64,000 bases of DNA from Rhizobium favelukesii. GTDB lineage: Bacteria > Pseudomonadota > Alphaproteobacteria > Rhizobiales > Rhizobiaceae. The translations under genes were made by a program, and so were the position numbers. The notes beneath the pieces were generated by a model. It did not search any database and was not told the origin of the DNA. It saw nothing but the letters and a program-made list of their open reading frames with translations. Each line of letters starts with the position of its first letter. Position 1 is the stretch's first letter. Positions 1 through 9,075 of the stretch are shown one piece after another. Location of the stretch: positions 1,615,001 to 1,679,000 of the forward strand of contig NZ_HG916852.1 of assembly GCF_000577275.2 (NCBI RefSeq). Reading direction: 5' to 3'.

Positions 1-76
1 TCTCCATGTGATGAGCGGCAAGCTGGGTCCTCGGCATGCTCGCCCGTTGTGCCTGCCGTTCCGCGCGTGTTTTCAT
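1..76 (-). CDS. possible 5' end of a gene cut by the left edge
   Basis: An open frame starts with ATG at 76 and runs off the left edge after 25 codons (MKTRAERQAQRASMPRTQLA...). It is rich in Arg, Gln and Ala and has no stop. There is only a weak purine stretch ahead of the start. Nothing identifies a function, and it may be a chance frame. The rest of 77-207 shows no gene. Confidence 0.25.
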   Translation of the reverse strand, partial: MKTRAERQAQRASMPRTQLAAHHME

Positions 77-207
77 GATGATGTCTCGGATGATGCTTGT
101 ACAATTGGACCGTGCGGCCCGTGAGAACCACCTTATAGCCAGTGCGACGTAAAGTTGGCTAGGCTTCTTCCTGAGGAAGGCGCAACGCAGATCGCCGACG
201 TCTGATT

Positions 208-1254
208 CTATCGATAAATGAGCCAGTCCTTCGGCACGTGCGAGACATTCGTCACGCCATGTATGGAGACATTGTCTCCGCCCGATGCCTTTGCCATAGC
301 GAGCGCTTGCTCGGCGAATGCGATCACGCCATCAGCAGTCAGGGCCTCCTTCGACATACATATCCCGACCGAGAATGAAAGCGCAGCGGCCCGTTTTCCG
401 GATACTGGATGCACCACCGCAAGCCCCTTTATTCGATCGCGGAGCCTGTCGATGAGCCGCATGATTTCCGTCTCGTCTGCGGTTCGGAAAACGAAACCGA
501 AGCGACCGCGATCGAAGCGGCAGGCCAGGTCTTCTTTGCTGGAGATCCCCTGGATCAGCTCGCCGATTTTCTTGAGGACGGGTTCGAGGAGGTTCGGAAC
601 GGCGGCAATCGTCTCATAGCCGTCGATGTCCGCAAAGGCGATTCCACAAAGATCAGGCAGCCCTGATTTCTCGTAGATCTTGGCTAGTTCCTTGTTGAAC
701 CCCCGGCGGTTCCCCAGCCCGGTCACCGTATCGACAAATCTGGCAGCGTTCGCCGCGGCGGTCTCTCGCTGCACCTCCTCAAGTTTCTGCGATTTCTCCA
801 CCACCTTCGAGGCGAGCATTGAGCTTTGTGCCTCGCGAGCGTGTGTGGCCGAGCTCACCGATTGCAACGATTGCGTGAGAGCGACCTTGTCTGTCACATC
901 ATTGGCTTCGAAAATTCGGGCAGCTTGGCTGATGACACTTCCGTAACGCGTAAGAGCGGACTTCTCCTCGTTGAGCAGGGAGAGGATGCTCTGCAGCTCC
1001 TGCTGCACCTGGCCGGAACGCGCCTCGAGTAGGCTGCCTTCGAAGTGATGGGGCAGGTAACGTCGGCAAATCGCATCCAGAGCATCCTGCGTCTTGACCG
1101 GGCCGAGCGACCTGAGTTCACGGGCGAGATCCGGACTATTGCCGGTCATGGCCTCGAACACGAGCTCATAGTTGCGCGGCAGCCCCTCGATACCCAATTG
1201 TTGCAAGACCGTTGCAACGCGAAAGGCCAGATTCGTGTGCGTATTGGGCTGCAC
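208..1254 (-). CDS. degenerate GGDEF-domain protein
   Basis: 348 aa, GTG start chosen because GGAGAG lies 6 bases ahead of it. Residues 1-170 are mostly helical with a likely coiled coil around 140-170. Residues 175-340 match a GGDEF (diguanylate cyclase) domain, beginning with the family motif DTVTGLGNRRGF (175-186). The catalytic signature GG(D/E)EF is replaced by DRGRF (248-252), and the inhibitory RxxD site is SKED, so its Arg is gone. From family knowledge such a domain should not make c-di-GMP. I infer a regulatory or binding role, not synthesis. No REC, PAS or membrane segment is seen. It stands alone, facing away from the tRNA genes, so no operon partner hints at the signal. Confidence 0.85.
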   Translation of the reverse strand: MQPNTHTNLAFRVATVLQQLGIEGLPRNYELVFEAMTGNSPDLARELRSLGPVKTQDALDAICRRYLPHHFEGSLLEARSGQVQQELQSILSLLNEEKSALTRYGSVISQAARIFEANDVTDKVALTQSLQSVSSATHAREAQSSMLASKVVEKSQKLEEVQRETAAANAARFVDTVTGLGNRRGFNKELAKIYEKSGLPDLCGIAFADIDGYETIAAVPNLLEPVLKKIGELIQGISSKEDLACRFDRGRFGFVFRTADETEIMRLIDRLRDRIKGLAVVHPVSGKRAAALSFSVGICMSKEALTADGVIAFAEQALAMAKASGGDNVSIHGVTNVSHVPKDWLIYR

Positions 1255-1654
1255 CAGATGCTCTCCACCGTGACACTGTGTTTACCATCGATGAACTGCG
1301 GGAAGGGGCCGGATCACCGGCCAGCATGGCAGTCACTATTTAGGCAAGGTATGCTGGGGACTTCCTGCAGCGACCTTTGGCCGTGCCGAAAAGCATAAGA
1401 GATATGTATGAGAGAAACCGCAGAGCGTCATGCTCGCGCGGCAGACAACTTATAAGAACAATATTGCGCGCGCTCAATTAAAACGGAGTAAATGCCGAAT
1501 TTGGCATAGAATGATGTGAACCTGCTGGCGCGCGTTTGGCTCCCAGCCGCTTGAGATCCGGTGGTCTTCGCTTGGCCGGCAGGCGTCTGCTGGCGCGGGC
1601 AGCGAAAGACGTTTTGCCAGTAGCAAATGCCATCGCGGATATGAACGGAAAGAA
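1255..1654. other. 400-bp intergenic region without a recognisable gene
   Basis: This lies between the GGDEF gene start and the 3' end of tRNA-Val. The part next to 1254 carries the ribosome site of the GGDEF gene. A short inverted repeat, ATGCC-GAATTT-GGCAT, lies near 1493-1508. GC-rich self-complementary patches occur at 1520-1610. I see no coding frame with a credible ribosome site. Confidence 0.5.
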
Positions 1655-1730
1655 TGGTGGGCGATGAGAGACTCGAACTCCCGACATCCTCGGTGTAAAC
1701 GAGGCGCTCTACCAACTGAGCTAATCGCCC
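1655..1730 (-). tRNA. tRNA-Val (anticodon TAC)
   Basis: 76 nt on the minus strand, including an encoded CCA end (TGG at 1655-1657 on the plus strand). Acceptor arms GGGCGAT/ATCGCCC pair perfectly. The anticodon stem CCTCG/CGAGG encloses the loop TTTACAC, giving anticodon TAC (Val). The T-arm GGGAGTTCGAGTCTCTC contains the usual TTCGA core. Confidence 0.97.
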
Positions 1731-2031
1731 TCGCGAGAACGGTCCGGTTCGGTCCGCCGCGTCGGTGGCCGTGATCTATGCGGATCGCGGACAAACCGCA
1801 AGAGTGTTTGCGAAGATTTTTTGATTTTTTTGAGTGGAGCTGCTCGCCTTGCTTTGGTCTCGGCGATTTCTGAACTGTGGAAAACCGCAGGCTGGGCAGG
1901 CGAGGGCTGGGGAGTTGGTTGCCTGCCCGCAGCTCGGCAGGCACTCACTTAACAATACTTCGATTTTGCCCATGGAATTTGAGGCCCCGAAAACAATTCG
2001 CGGACTGTCATCGTTTTGTCTCTAAAGCTGC

Positions 2032-2060
2032 TTGACACTGAAATGCGAACCCCTTAGTTA
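2032..2060 (+). promoter_or_regulatory. sigma-70-type promoter for the tRNA-Asp pair
   Basis: TTGACA (2032-2037), a 17-base spacer, then TAGTTA (2055-2060), about 60 bases ahead of the first tRNA-Asp. The -35 has the rhizobial CTTGACA form. The rest of the gap 1731-2127 holds a T-rich stretch near 1817-1832 and GC-rich inverted segments near 1890-1950 but no gene I can support. Confidence 0.7.
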
Positions 2061-2127
2061 GCCGCTCATCGAAGCGGCGAGGCTGCTTTGACATGGACGC
2101 GAAAGCTTCCGGATGCTTGAAATGAAT

Positions 2128-2204
2128 GCGGGTGTAGCTCAGTCGGTTAGAGTGCCGGCCTGTCACGCCGGAGGTCGCGGGTTCGAGCCCCGTCACTCGC
2201 GCCA
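2128..2204 (+). tRNA. tRNA-Asp (anticodon GTC), copy 1
   Basis: 77 nt with encoded CCA. Acceptor arms GCGGGTG/CACTCGC pair with one G-T wobble. The anticodon loop CTGTCAC gives GTC (Asp), and the T-arm has GGTTCGAGCCCC. It is identical in sequence to the copy at 2258-2334 and shares its upstream promoter. Confidence 0.97.
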
Positions 2205-2257
2205 TTTCAAGAAAAGGTACCACCTGGTGCTTGATCCGGTCCTTTGGTCCAACATGC

Positions 2258-2334
2258 GCGGGTGTAGCTCAGTCGGTTAGAGTGCCGGCCTGTCACGCCG
2301 GAGGTCGCGGGTTCGAGCCCCGTCACTCGCGCCA
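2258..2334 (+). tRNA. tRNA-Asp (anticodon GTC), copy 2
   Basis: 77 nt, identical base for base to the copy at 2128-2204, with encoded CCA and anticodon GTC. Only 53 bases separate the two, so they are probably cut from one precursor. A T-rich tract (gtgtttttctcttcttgtt) follows at about 2350-2370 and may end transcription. Confidence 0.97.
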
Positions 2335-2489
2335 TTCCGTCCCGGATAGGGTGTTTTTCTCTTCTTGTTGCATGCCTGCTTGGTCACCGGTTCCGATCTT
2401 TCCGTTGGCTTGGAGTTCGTCTTTCGTTGCGAGCCATGCAATATCCGACGGGCTGGCATGCAGTCTGAATCGACTTGTGTGGATTTGTC

Positions 2490-2521
2490 GCGACATCATT
2501 GCATCTGCTTGATAATGTCGC
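2490..2521. repeat. inverted repeat in the nuo upstream region
   Basis: GCGACAT (2490-2496) and ATGTCGC (2515-2521) are exact inverted copies 18 bases apart. The left arm also sits in the palindrome TGTCGCGACA. The repeat lies about 150 bases ahead of nuoA and is the only dyad I see in 2335-2667, the region expected to hold the nuo promoter. An operator or a hairpin are both possible. I could not pick a clear -35/-10 pair. Confidence 0.4.
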
Positions 2522-2667
2522 GCCTCGGCAGTCGAATTGGTGCTCTAAAAGTCTTGCGCCGTGGCGCTGGCTGCGCTAACCACGGCTGTGTTGCAACGCA
2601 CGTTCGCTTGCCGGGCAATTGCCCACTTGCGCCTTCCTGGCGCAGCCCGCAAGCAGGGATGAACCTG

Positions 2668-3033
2668 ATGACTGGACTGCTCAGTTCCTATATTCCGATC
2701 GCTATTTTCATTGGTATCGCCCTTGTAATCGGCCTGGCGCTTCTGATCGCGCCGTTTGCCGTTGCCTTCAAGGCGCCTGATTCCGAAAAGCTTTCGGCCT
2801 TCGAGTGCGGCTTCAACGCATTCGATGACGCTCGCATGAAGTTCGATATCCGTTTCTACTTGGTATCAATCCTCTTCATCATCTTCGACCTCGAAGTCGC
2901 TTTCCTCTTTCCGTGGGCCGTTTCGTTCGGCGCGATCGGCTGGTTCGGCTTCTGGTCCATGATGGTCTTCCTCGCTGTGCTGACCATCGGCTTTATCTAT
3001 GAATGGAAAAAGGGAGCCCTGGAATGGGAGTAG
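2668..3033 (+). CDS. nuoA: NADH-quinone oxidoreductase subunit A
   Basis: 121 aa, the usual rhizobial length, with three membrane helices. It is part of the membrane arm of complex I next to the quinone site, and carries the family stretch [20 protein letters not shown] that holds the quinone-region loop. ATG at 2668 is preferred over ATG 2659 because AGCAGGGA stands at proper distance from 2668 and the resulting length fits. First gene of the nuo operon. Its last 10 bases overlap nuoB. Confidence 0.95.
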   Translation: MTGLLSSYIPIAIFIGIALVIGLALLIAPFAVAFKAPDSEKLSAFECGFNAFDDARMKFDIRFYLVSILFIIFDLEVAFLFPWAVSFGAIGWFGFWSMMVFLAVLTIGFIYEWKKGALEWE

Positions 3034-3608
3034 CCCAAAGCGATAAGGCGCTCGTCGCGCCACACCCGAAGGGCATCATCGACCCGGCAACGGGAAAGCC
3101 GATCGGCAGCGACAGCGCCGTCTTCGGCGAAATCAACGATGAACTGGCCGATAAGGGCTTTCTCGTTACCTCGACCCGCGATCTGATCACCTGGGCCCGT
3201 ACGGGCTCGTTGATGTGGATGCAATTCGGTCTGGCATGCTGTGCCGTCGAAGGCCTGATGCAGGTTTCCGGTCCGCGTTACGACATGGAGCGCTTCGGTG
3301 TTGCTCCGCGCGCTTCGCCGCGCCAGTCGGACGTTATGATCGTTGCCGGCACGCTGACCAACAAGATGGCGCCTGCGCTGCGCAAGGTCTACGACCAGAT
3401 GCCTGAGCCGCGCTACGTCATCTCGATGGGATCCTGCGCCAATGGCGGCGGTTACTATCACTATTCCTATTCGGTCGTCCGTGGTTGCGACCGTGTCGTT
3501 CCTGTCGATATCTACGTGCCGGGCTGTCCCCCCACGGCAGAAGCGCTGCTCTACGGGGTGCTGCTTCTGCAGAAGAAGATCCGTCGAACCGGAACGATCG
3601 AGCGCTAA
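3024..3608 (+). CDS. nuoB: NADH-quinone oxidoreductase subunit B
   Basis: 194 aa from ATG 3024, chosen because AGGGAG precedes it by about 7 bases. An upstream ATG at 3003 would lie far inside nuoA. NuoB holds iron-sulfur cluster N2, the last electron carrier before quinone. The ligand cysteines are visible in [16 protein letters not shown] and VPGCPPTAE. It overlaps the end of nuoA by 10 bases, suggesting coupled translation. Confidence 0.96.
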   Translation: MGVAQSDKALVAPHPKGIIDPATGKPIGSDSAVFGEINDELADKGFLVTSTRDLITWARTGSLMWMQFGLACCAVEGLMQVSGPRYDMERFGVAPRASPRQSDVMIVAGTLTNKMAPALRKVYDQMPEPRYVISMGSCANGGGYYHYSYSVVRGCDRVVPVDIYVPGCPPTAEALLYGVLLLQKKIRRTGTIER

Positions 3609-3623
3609 GGGCGGAGGACTGTC

Positions 3624-4226
3624 ATGACTGAAGCCTTGAGCGAATTGTCTTCGTATCTCCGCGAGATGCGCGGCGATCTCTTTCTCGATGCATCCATCAG
3701 CTACGATGAGCTGAACGTCGCTGCGACGCCGGAAACGATTCTGGCGCTGCTGACGTTCCTGCGCGACGACGCACGCTGCGGCTTCATCAGCATGATCGAT
3801 ATCTGCGGTGTAGACTGGCCGCAGCGCGAAAAGCGTTTCGATGTCGTCTATCACCTGCTGTCGCCGAAGCAAAACCTGCGCATCCGTGTCAAGGTTGCCG
3901 TGGCTGACGGCGAACCGGTGCCGTCGGCAACCGCCGTTTATAAGGGTGCCGAATGGTTCGAGCGGGAAGCCTGGGACATGTACGGCATTCCGTTCTCCGG
4001 TCATGCGGACCTGCGCCGTCTTCTCACCGATTACGGTTTCGAGGGCCACCCGCTGCGCAAGGACTTCCCGACGACGGGTTACGTCGAAGTGCGTTATGAC
4101 GATGCTGCCAAGCGCGTTGTCTACGAACCCGTCGAACTGAAGCAGGAATTCCGCAATTTCGACTTCATGTCCCCTTGGGAGGGCACGGACTACGTGCTGC
4201 CGGGAGACGAGAAGGCGGCGAAGTGA
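3624..4226 (+). CDS. nuoC: NADH-quinone oxidoreductase subunit C
   Basis: 200 aa, peripheral-arm subunit of complex I equivalent to the 30-kDa subunit. The family signature is visible in [17 protein letters not shown] and in the [18 protein letters not shown] segment. It is a separate gene from nuoD, unlike the fused nuoCD of enterics. A GGAGG ribosome site precedes ATG 3624, 15 bases after nuoB. Confidence 0.96.
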   Translation: MTEALSELSSYLREMRGDLFLDASISYDELNVAATPETILALLTFLRDDARCGFISMIDICGVDWPQREKRFDVVYHLLSPKQNLRIRVKVAVADGEPVPSATAVYKGAEWFEREAWDMYGIPFSGHADLRRLLTDYGFEGHPLRKDFPTTGYVEVRYDDAAKRVVYEPVELKQEFRNFDFMSPWEGTDYVLPGDEKAAK

Positions 4227-4298
4227 AGATGAGGCTCGGATTCTTGAAGCCTCTCTGCTTTTCGTCTCATGCCAATTGCCAGCGCGGAGCGCGTCGCT

Positions 4299-5489
4299 AT
4301 GACTGAACATAACGTTCGCAATTTTACGATCAATTTCGGACCGGAGCATCCGTCCGCGCACGGTGTTCTGCGTCTCGTGCTTGAGCTCGATGGTGAAATC
4401 ATCGAGCGCGTCGATCCGCATATCGGCCTTCTGCATCGGGGCACTGAAAAGCTGATCGAGACGAAGACCTACCTGCAGGCCGTTCCCTATTTCGATCGTC
4501 TCGACTACGTCGCGCCGATGAACCAGGAACACGCTTTCGCGCTCGCCGTCGAAAAGATGCTGAAGCTCGAAATTCCGATTCGCGGTCAGCTCATTCGCGT
4601 TCTCTACTCCGAAATTGGCCGAATCTTGTCGCACATCATGAACGTGACGACGCAGGCCATGGACGTCGGTGCGATGACGCCGCCGGTCTGGGGTTTCGAA
4701 GAGCGCGAAAAGCTGATGGTGTTTTATGAGCGCGCCTGCGGCGCCCGTATGCACTCAGCCTATTTCCGTCCGGGTGGCGTTCACCAGGACCTCCCGCCGG
4801 AGCTGGTCGAGGATATCGGGAAGTGGTGCGATCCCTTCTTAAAGATCCTCGACGATATCGAAGGCCTGCTGACCGACAACCGTATCTTCAAGCAGCGTAA
4901 CGTCGATATCGGCGTCGTATCGCTGGAAGACGCATGGTCGTGGGGCTTCTCGGGCGTCATGGTGCGCGGTTCGGGCGCTGCCTGGGATCTGCGCCGCTCG
5001 CAGCCCTACGAGTGTTACAACGATATGGAATTCGACATTCCGATCGGCAAGAACGGCGACTGCTACGATCGCTACCTGATCCGCATGATCGAGATGCGCC
5101 AGTCGGTTCGCATCATGAAGCAGTGCGTCGAGCGCCTGATGGGCAGTGCCAAGACCGGTCCGGTCTCGTCGATCGACGGCAAGGTCGTTCCGCCGAAGCG
5201 CGGCGAGATGAAGCGTTCGATGGAAGCGCTCATTCACCACTTCAAGCTCTACACGGAAGGCTATCACGTGCCGGCCGGCGAAGTGTATGCGGCCGTCGAA
5301 GCGCCGAAGGGCGAATTCGGCGTCTACGTCGTCGCCGATGGCAGCAACAGGCCGTACCGCTGCAAGATCCGTGCACCGGGCTACGCCCACCTGCAGGCGA
5401 TGGACTTCCTCTGCAAGGGCCACATGCTCGCTGACGTGACGGCCGTGCTCGGTTCGCTCGACATCGTGTTCGGTGAGGTAGACCGCTGA
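4299..5489 (+). CDS. nuoD: NADH-quinone oxidoreductase subunit D
   Basis: 396 aa, the 49-kDa subunit that forms the quinone pocket with NuoB. N-terminal [18 protein letters not shown] contains the HPSAHG motif. LHRGTEKL and the C-terminal [22 protein letters not shown] are also family blocks. I took ATG 4299 (MTEHNVRNF) rather than 4269 because GGAG lies about 10 bases before it and homologues begin there. Its TGA overlaps the next start by one base. Confidence 0.95.
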   Translation: MTEHNVRNFTINFGPEHPSAHGVLRLVLELDGEIIERVDPHIGLLHRGTEKLIETKTYLQAVPYFDRLDYVAPMNQEHAFALAVEKMLKLEIPIRGQLIRVLYSEIGRILSHIMNVTTQAMDVGAMTPPVWGFEEREKLMVFYERACGARMHSAYFRPGGVHQDLPPELVEDIGKWCDPFLKILDDIEGLLTDNRIFKQRNVDIGVVSLEDAWSWGFSGVMVRGSGAAWDLRRSQPYECYNDMEFDIPIGKNGDCYDRYLIRMIEMRQSVRIMKQCVERLMGSAKTGPVSSIDGKVVPPKRGEMKRSMEALIHHFKLYTEGYHVPAGEVYAAVEAPKGEFGVYVVADGSNRPYRCKIRAPGYAHLQAMDFLCKGHMLADVTAVLGSLDIVFGEVDR

Positions 5490-5761
5490 TGAAGCTGCCG
5501 CCGCTTGCTGCTGTAGTTCTCCTTGCTGCCTCCGGGGCCGTCGCCCAGGACGTCGGCGGAATGGGCCCGAAGCTGGGCCAGGGCGAGGTGCAGCCGCCGG
5601 CAGCAAAGGCCTCGATGGGCGACCTGTTGTCCAAGGGCTATGAAATCAAGGCCGCCGTTCCGAACGGCGGCAAGTTCGTTGTGTTTTTGCAAAAAGACCA
5701 GTCGGCCTACGCATGCGAGATGAAGTCTCTGACGGCATCGCAGTGTGGGACCATAAACTGA
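5489..5761 (+). CDS. small exported protein inside the nuo operon
   Basis: 90 aa. A signal peptide is clear: [20 protein letters not shown] with a probable cut after AVA (about residue 19). The remainder has a Gly/Pro-rich linker followed by a compact ~45-residue part (GYEIKAAVPNGGKFVVFLQKD...) with two cysteines (C75, C85) that could form a disulfide in the periplasm. ATG shares a base with the nuoD stop (TGATG), so translation is coupled. I do not recognise a named family. Its fixed place in nuo suggests a link to complex I or its assembly, but that is inference. Confidence 0.8.
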   Translation: MKLPPLAAVVLLAASGAVAQDVGGMGPKLGQGEVQPPAAKASMGDLLSKGYEIKAAVPNGGKFVVFLQKDQSAYACEMKSLTASQCGTIN

Positions 5762-5777
5762 CAAGGCGTGAGGAAGA

Positions 5778-6914
5778 ATGTCCGTTCGTCGATTAGCCGA
5801 AGATCAATTCCAGCCTGCCGCGTTCGCCTTCAATGACGAGAACGCGCTCCGGGCGGAAAAGACGATCAAGAAATATCCCGCTGGCCGTCAGCAATCCGCG
5901 GTCATCCCGCTGTTGATGCGGGCGCAGGAGCAGGATGGTTGGGTCACGCGCCCCGCGATCGAAAAGATCGCCGACATGCTCGACATGGCCTATATCCGCG
6001 TTCTCGAAGTTGCGACCTTCTACACGCAGTTCCAGCTGAACCCGGTCGGTACGCGCGCCCACGTCCAGGTGTGCGGCACAACGCCCTGCATGCTGCGCGG
6101 CTCGGAAAGCCTGATGGCGGTCTGCAAGAGCAAGATCCACCATCACCCCTTTGAGCGTAACGCTGACGGCACGCTCTCCTGGGAAGAAGTCGAGTGTCTT
6201 GGGGCCTGCGTCAACGCGCCTATGGTCATGATCGGCAAGGATACGTACGAGGACCTGACGCCGGAACGTCTTGAAGAAATCATTGATACCTTCGAGGCCG
6301 GCAATGGCGCGAGCATCACGCCCGGCCCGCAGATCGACCGTCACTTCTCGTCGCCGGAGGGCGGCCCGACGACGCTGACGGAAGACGAACCGAAGGCAAA
6401 GAAGGCGCCTGCAAAGAAGGCCGTTGCCGAAGCTGCGACGGCAAAGGTCGATGCTGCTCCGGTTCCGCCGTCTGAAGCTGCGCGCCCGAAGAGCACCGAT
6501 GCTGAAACCAACGCTGCATTGAAGACGCCGGCAACGGCGCCGAAGGCGGCCGCCAGGAACGTGAAGGCTGTCGAAGAACAGGCGGCTGCTGCACCGGCAG
6601 CGGCTCCGGTTGCCACGGCAAAGCCCTCGCTTACCGACAAAAACCGTCCGGCCGGCATCGAAAAACCGGCTGCTCCGGATGATCTGAAGCTGATCTCCGG
6701 CGTCGGTCCGAAGATCGAAGGCACGCTCCACGAACTCGGCATCTTCACTTTCGCGCAGGTCGCGAGCTGGAAGAGGGCCGAACGCGAATGGGTTGATGGC
6801 TACCTGAATTTCAAGGGCCGCATCGAGCGCGACGACTGGGTCAAGCAGGCCAAGGCGCTCGCCAAGGGCGGCGAAGCCGAATACATTAAAGTCTTCGGTA
6901 AGAAGCCGCGGTAA
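5778..6914 (+). CDS. nuoE: NADH-quinone oxidoreductase subunit E with C-terminal HHH extension
   Basis: 378 aa, much longer than enteric NuoE (about 170 aa). Residues 1-200 are the thioredoxin-like 24-kDa subunit carrying cluster N1a, with ligands C99, C104, C140 and C144 visible. Residues 205-295 form an Ala/Lys/Pro-rich linker. Residues about 300-365 are a helix-hairpin-helix-type domain (DDLKLISGVGPKIEGTL...). The same domain ends the protein encoded at 8235-8858. NuoE sits in the NADH-oxidising tip with NuoF. The extension is common in rhizobia as far as I know, but its role is unknown to me. Confidence 0.95.
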   Translation: MSVRRLAEDQFQPAAFAFNDENALRAEKTIKKYPAGRQQSAVIPLLMRAQEQDGWVTRPAIEKIADMLDMAYIRVLEVATFYTQFQLNPVGTRAHVQVCGTTPCMLRGSESLMAVCKSKIHHHPFERNADGTLSWEEVECLGACVNAPMVMIGKDTYEDLTPERLEEIIDTFEAGNGASITPGPQIDRHFSSPEGGPTTLTEDEPKAKKAPAKKAVAEAATAKVDAAPVPPSEAARPKSTDAETNAALKTPATAPKAAARNVKAVEEQAAAAPAAAPVATAKPSLTDKNRPAGIEKPAAPDDLKLISGVGPKIEGTLHELGIFTFAQVASWKRAEREWVDGYLNFKGRIERDDWVKQAKALAKGGEAEYIKVFGKKPR

Positions 6915-6924
6915 GGGGTGAAGC

Positions 6925-8229
6925 ATGTTACAAGATAAAGACCGCATCTTTACCAATATCTACGGCCTCAAGGACAAGTCTCTGAAGGGCGCGATGAGCC
7001 GCGGCCACTGGGACGGCACCAAGCAGATCCTCGAAAAGGGTCGCGACTGGATCATCAACGAGATGAAGGCATCGGGCCTTCGCGGCCGAGGCGGCGCGGG
7101 TTTCCCGACCGGTCTCAAGTGGTCCTTTATGCCGAAGGAAAGCGACGGACGCCCACATTATCTCGTCGTCAATGCCGACGAATCGGAGCCCGGCACCTGC
7201 AAGGACCGGGACATCATGCGCCATGATCCGCATACGCTGATCGAGGGCTGCGTGATCGCCAGCTTCGCCATGGGTGCAAACGCGGCCTATATCTACGTCC
7301 GCGGCGAATATATCCGTGAGCGTGAAGCCCTGCAGGCGGCGATCGACGAATGCTATGATTACGGCCTGCTCGGCAAGAACAACAAGCTGGGCTGGGACAT
7401 GGACATCTTCGTCCATCACGGCGCCGGCGCCTATATCTGCGGCGAAGAAACCGCTCTGCTCGAAAGCCTGGAAGGCAAGAAGGGCCAGCCGCGCCTGAAG
7501 CCGCCGTTCCCGGCCAACATGGGTCTCTACGGCTGCCCGACGACGGTCAACAACGTCGAATCGATCGCGGTTGCTCCGACCATTCTGCGCCGCGGCGCTG
7601 GCTGGTTCTCGTCGATCGGTCGTCCGAACAACGTCGGCACCAAGCTGTTCATGCTGTCGGGCCACGTCAACAAGCCGTGCACCGTCGAAGAGGAAATGGG
7701 CATCACTTTCCGCGAGCTCGTCGATCGCCACGCAGGCGGCATCCGCGGCGGTTGGGACAACCTGCTTGCAGTGATTCCGGGCGGCGCATCGTGCCCGATC
7801 GTTCCGGCAAAGGACATCATCGACTGCCCGATGGACTTCGATGGCCTGCGCGCGGTCGGTTCTTCCTTCGGTACGGCCGCTGCGATCGTCATGGACAAGT
7901 CCACCGATGTCATCAAGGCCATCGCCCGCATCTCGGCGTTCTTCAAGCATGAGAGCTGCGGCCAGTGTACGCCGTGCCGCGAAGGTACCGGCTGGATGTG
8001 GCGCGTGATGGAGCGCATGGCCAAAGGCAATGCCCACAAGCGCGAAATCGACATGCTGTTCCAGGTCACCAAGCAAATCGAAGGTCACACTATCTGTGCG
8101 CTCGGTGATGCTGCCGCATGGCCGGTGCAGGGTCTGATCCGTAACTTCCGTCACGAGATCGAAGCGCGTATCGACCAGTATACGGCAAGCGCACTGGATC
8201 ACGGGGCGGTTCTCGAGGCTGCAGAGTAA
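6925..8229 (+). CDS. nuoF: NADH-quinone oxidoreductase subunit F
   Basis: 434 aa, the 51-kDa subunit that binds NADH and FMN and carries cluster N3. The glycine-rich NADH/FMN site is [14 protein letters not shown] near residue 55-70. [14 protein letters not shown] is a further family block. The N3 ligands lie in [12 protein letters not shown], with the last Cys near the C-terminus (HTICALGD). It lies 10 bases after nuoE. Confidence 0.97.
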   Translation: MLQDKDRIFTNIYGLKDKSLKGAMSRGHWDGTKQILEKGRDWIINEMKASGLRGRGGAGFPTGLKWSFMPKESDGRPHYLVVNADESEPGTCKDRDIMRHDPHTLIEGCVIASFAMGANAAYIYVRGEYIREREALQAAIDECYDYGLLGKNNKLGWDMDIFVHHGAGAYICGEETALLESLEGKKGQPRLKPPFPANMGLYGCPTTVNNVESIAVAPTILRRGAGWFSSIGRPNNVGTKLFMLSGHVNKPCTVEEEMGITFRELVDRHAGGIRGGWDNLLAVIPGGASCPIVPAKDIIDCPMDFDGLRAVGSSFGTAAAIVMDKSTDVIKAIARISAFFKHESCGQCTPCREGTGWMWRVMERMAKGNAHKREIDMLFQVTKQIEGHTICALGDAAAWPVQGLIRNFRHEIEARIDQYTASALDHGAVLEAAE

Positions 8230-8234
8230 GGCTG

Positions 8235-8858
8235 ATGACGAAGGCGTCCGATAGCACTGACAAGGAAGGGGTGGCTGATTTCTCGGCCGACTTCGGCCGC
8301 CTTGCTGCCGAGATGCTGGAAAACGCCCGTGCGCTGCCGGTGCCGTCCGTGATGGTCAATCCGGCTGCGGCAATGGCGGCGGCTACCGCGATCGGTTTCG
8401 GCTTTTCGACGCAGATGGCCGGCGCATTCTTCGGAGCGCTGCAGGGCGCGCTCGATGCAACGAGCAAGCTCGCCTCCGTTCTCGACGAAACGCCGCCCGA
8501 TGAGGGCAAGCCGCAAGTCGAGGTCCGGCCGGAGAGGGCGCCTGCCAGGAAGGTTGCAGACAAAGTCAGGCTTTCGGTTGTTCCGGTTAGGCAACCGAAT
8601 GCCACGCCTGAAGTGGTTGCCAAACCCGCTTCAGGCGCTCGAAAGGCGGACGATCTGAAGCAGATTTCCGGCGTCGGTCCGAAGATCGAGCAGGTGCTGA
8701 ACGCCAGGGGCATTCGCTCCTTCGCCATAATCGCCGGCTGGTCGGACGAGGACGCGGCGCACATCGACGCCGAACTCGGCTTCGACGGGCGGATCGCCCG
8801 CGATGGCTGGGTTGCGCAGGCCAAGGCGCTGATCGCCAAGGGGCGAAAGCGGAAGTGA
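8235..8858 (+). CDS. helix-hairpin-helix protein of the nuo operon
   Basis: 207 aa. Residues 1-70 are Ala-rich helix (AAAMAAATAIGFGFSTQMAGAFFG may be amphipathic or membrane-associated). Residues 70-135 are a Pro/Arg/Lys linker. Residues 139-205 are an HHH-type domain, DDLKQISGVGPKIEQVLNAR..., closely similar to the C-terminus of NuoE from the same operon. The shared blocks include SGVGPKIE, GRI-RD-WV and QAKAL. It starts 5 bases after nuoF. HHH domains usually bind nucleic acid, but here the context suggests a protein-protein or assembly role in complex I. Confidence 0.85.
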   Translation: MTKASDSTDKEGVADFSADFGRLAAEMLENARALPVPSVMVNPAAAMAAATAIGFGFSTQMAGAFFGALQGALDATSKLASVLDETPPDEGKPQVEVRPERAPARKVADKVRLSVVPVRQPNATPEVVAKPASGARKADDLKQISGVGPKIEQVLNARGIRSFAIIAGWSDEDAAHIDAELGFDGRIARDGWVAQAKALIAKGRKRK

Positions 8859-9033
8859 ATTTTCGGCCGAAACGGCCGGAGCAGGGTCAAGGCTGAAGAG
8901 GACGGGCAGGCGCCCGAAACTGCGAAGGCCGAAGGCTGATCCCGGGTCTCGGGATCGGCAGAGAATTTGAGCGACACCGATGCCAACGGGACAAGAATCC
9001 GGCCTGGCAGCGAAACTGTTGCAAAGTGGGTTT

Positions 9034-9054
9034 GTTTGCCGCCATCCGGCAAAC
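9034..9054 (+). promoter_or_regulatory. hairpin just ahead of nuoG
   Basis: GTTTGCCG-CCATC-CGGCAAAC forms an 8-bp stem with a 5-base loop, ending 22 bases before the nuoG start. The 217-base gap 8859-9075 also holds the shorter hairpin GATCCCG/CGGGATC (about 8939-8957). There is no T-run, so a processing or mRNA-stability element is more likely than a terminator. Confidence 0.5.
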
Positions 9055-9075
9055 GGAAAACAGGACTGAGTGACG

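Noticed and set aside
2128..2334. direct repeat as part of a CRISPR or mobile element
   Set aside because: The two 77-base repeats are ordinary tRNA-Asp genes with intact cloverleaf and CCA. There are no further repeats or spacers. No CRISPR array was seen anywhere in the window.
2997..4754. 585-codon open frame on the minus strand opposite nuoBCD
   Set aside because: It lies antisense to three certain complex I genes. Its protein is Arg/His/Asp-rich with no family pattern, as expected from high-GC codons read backwards.
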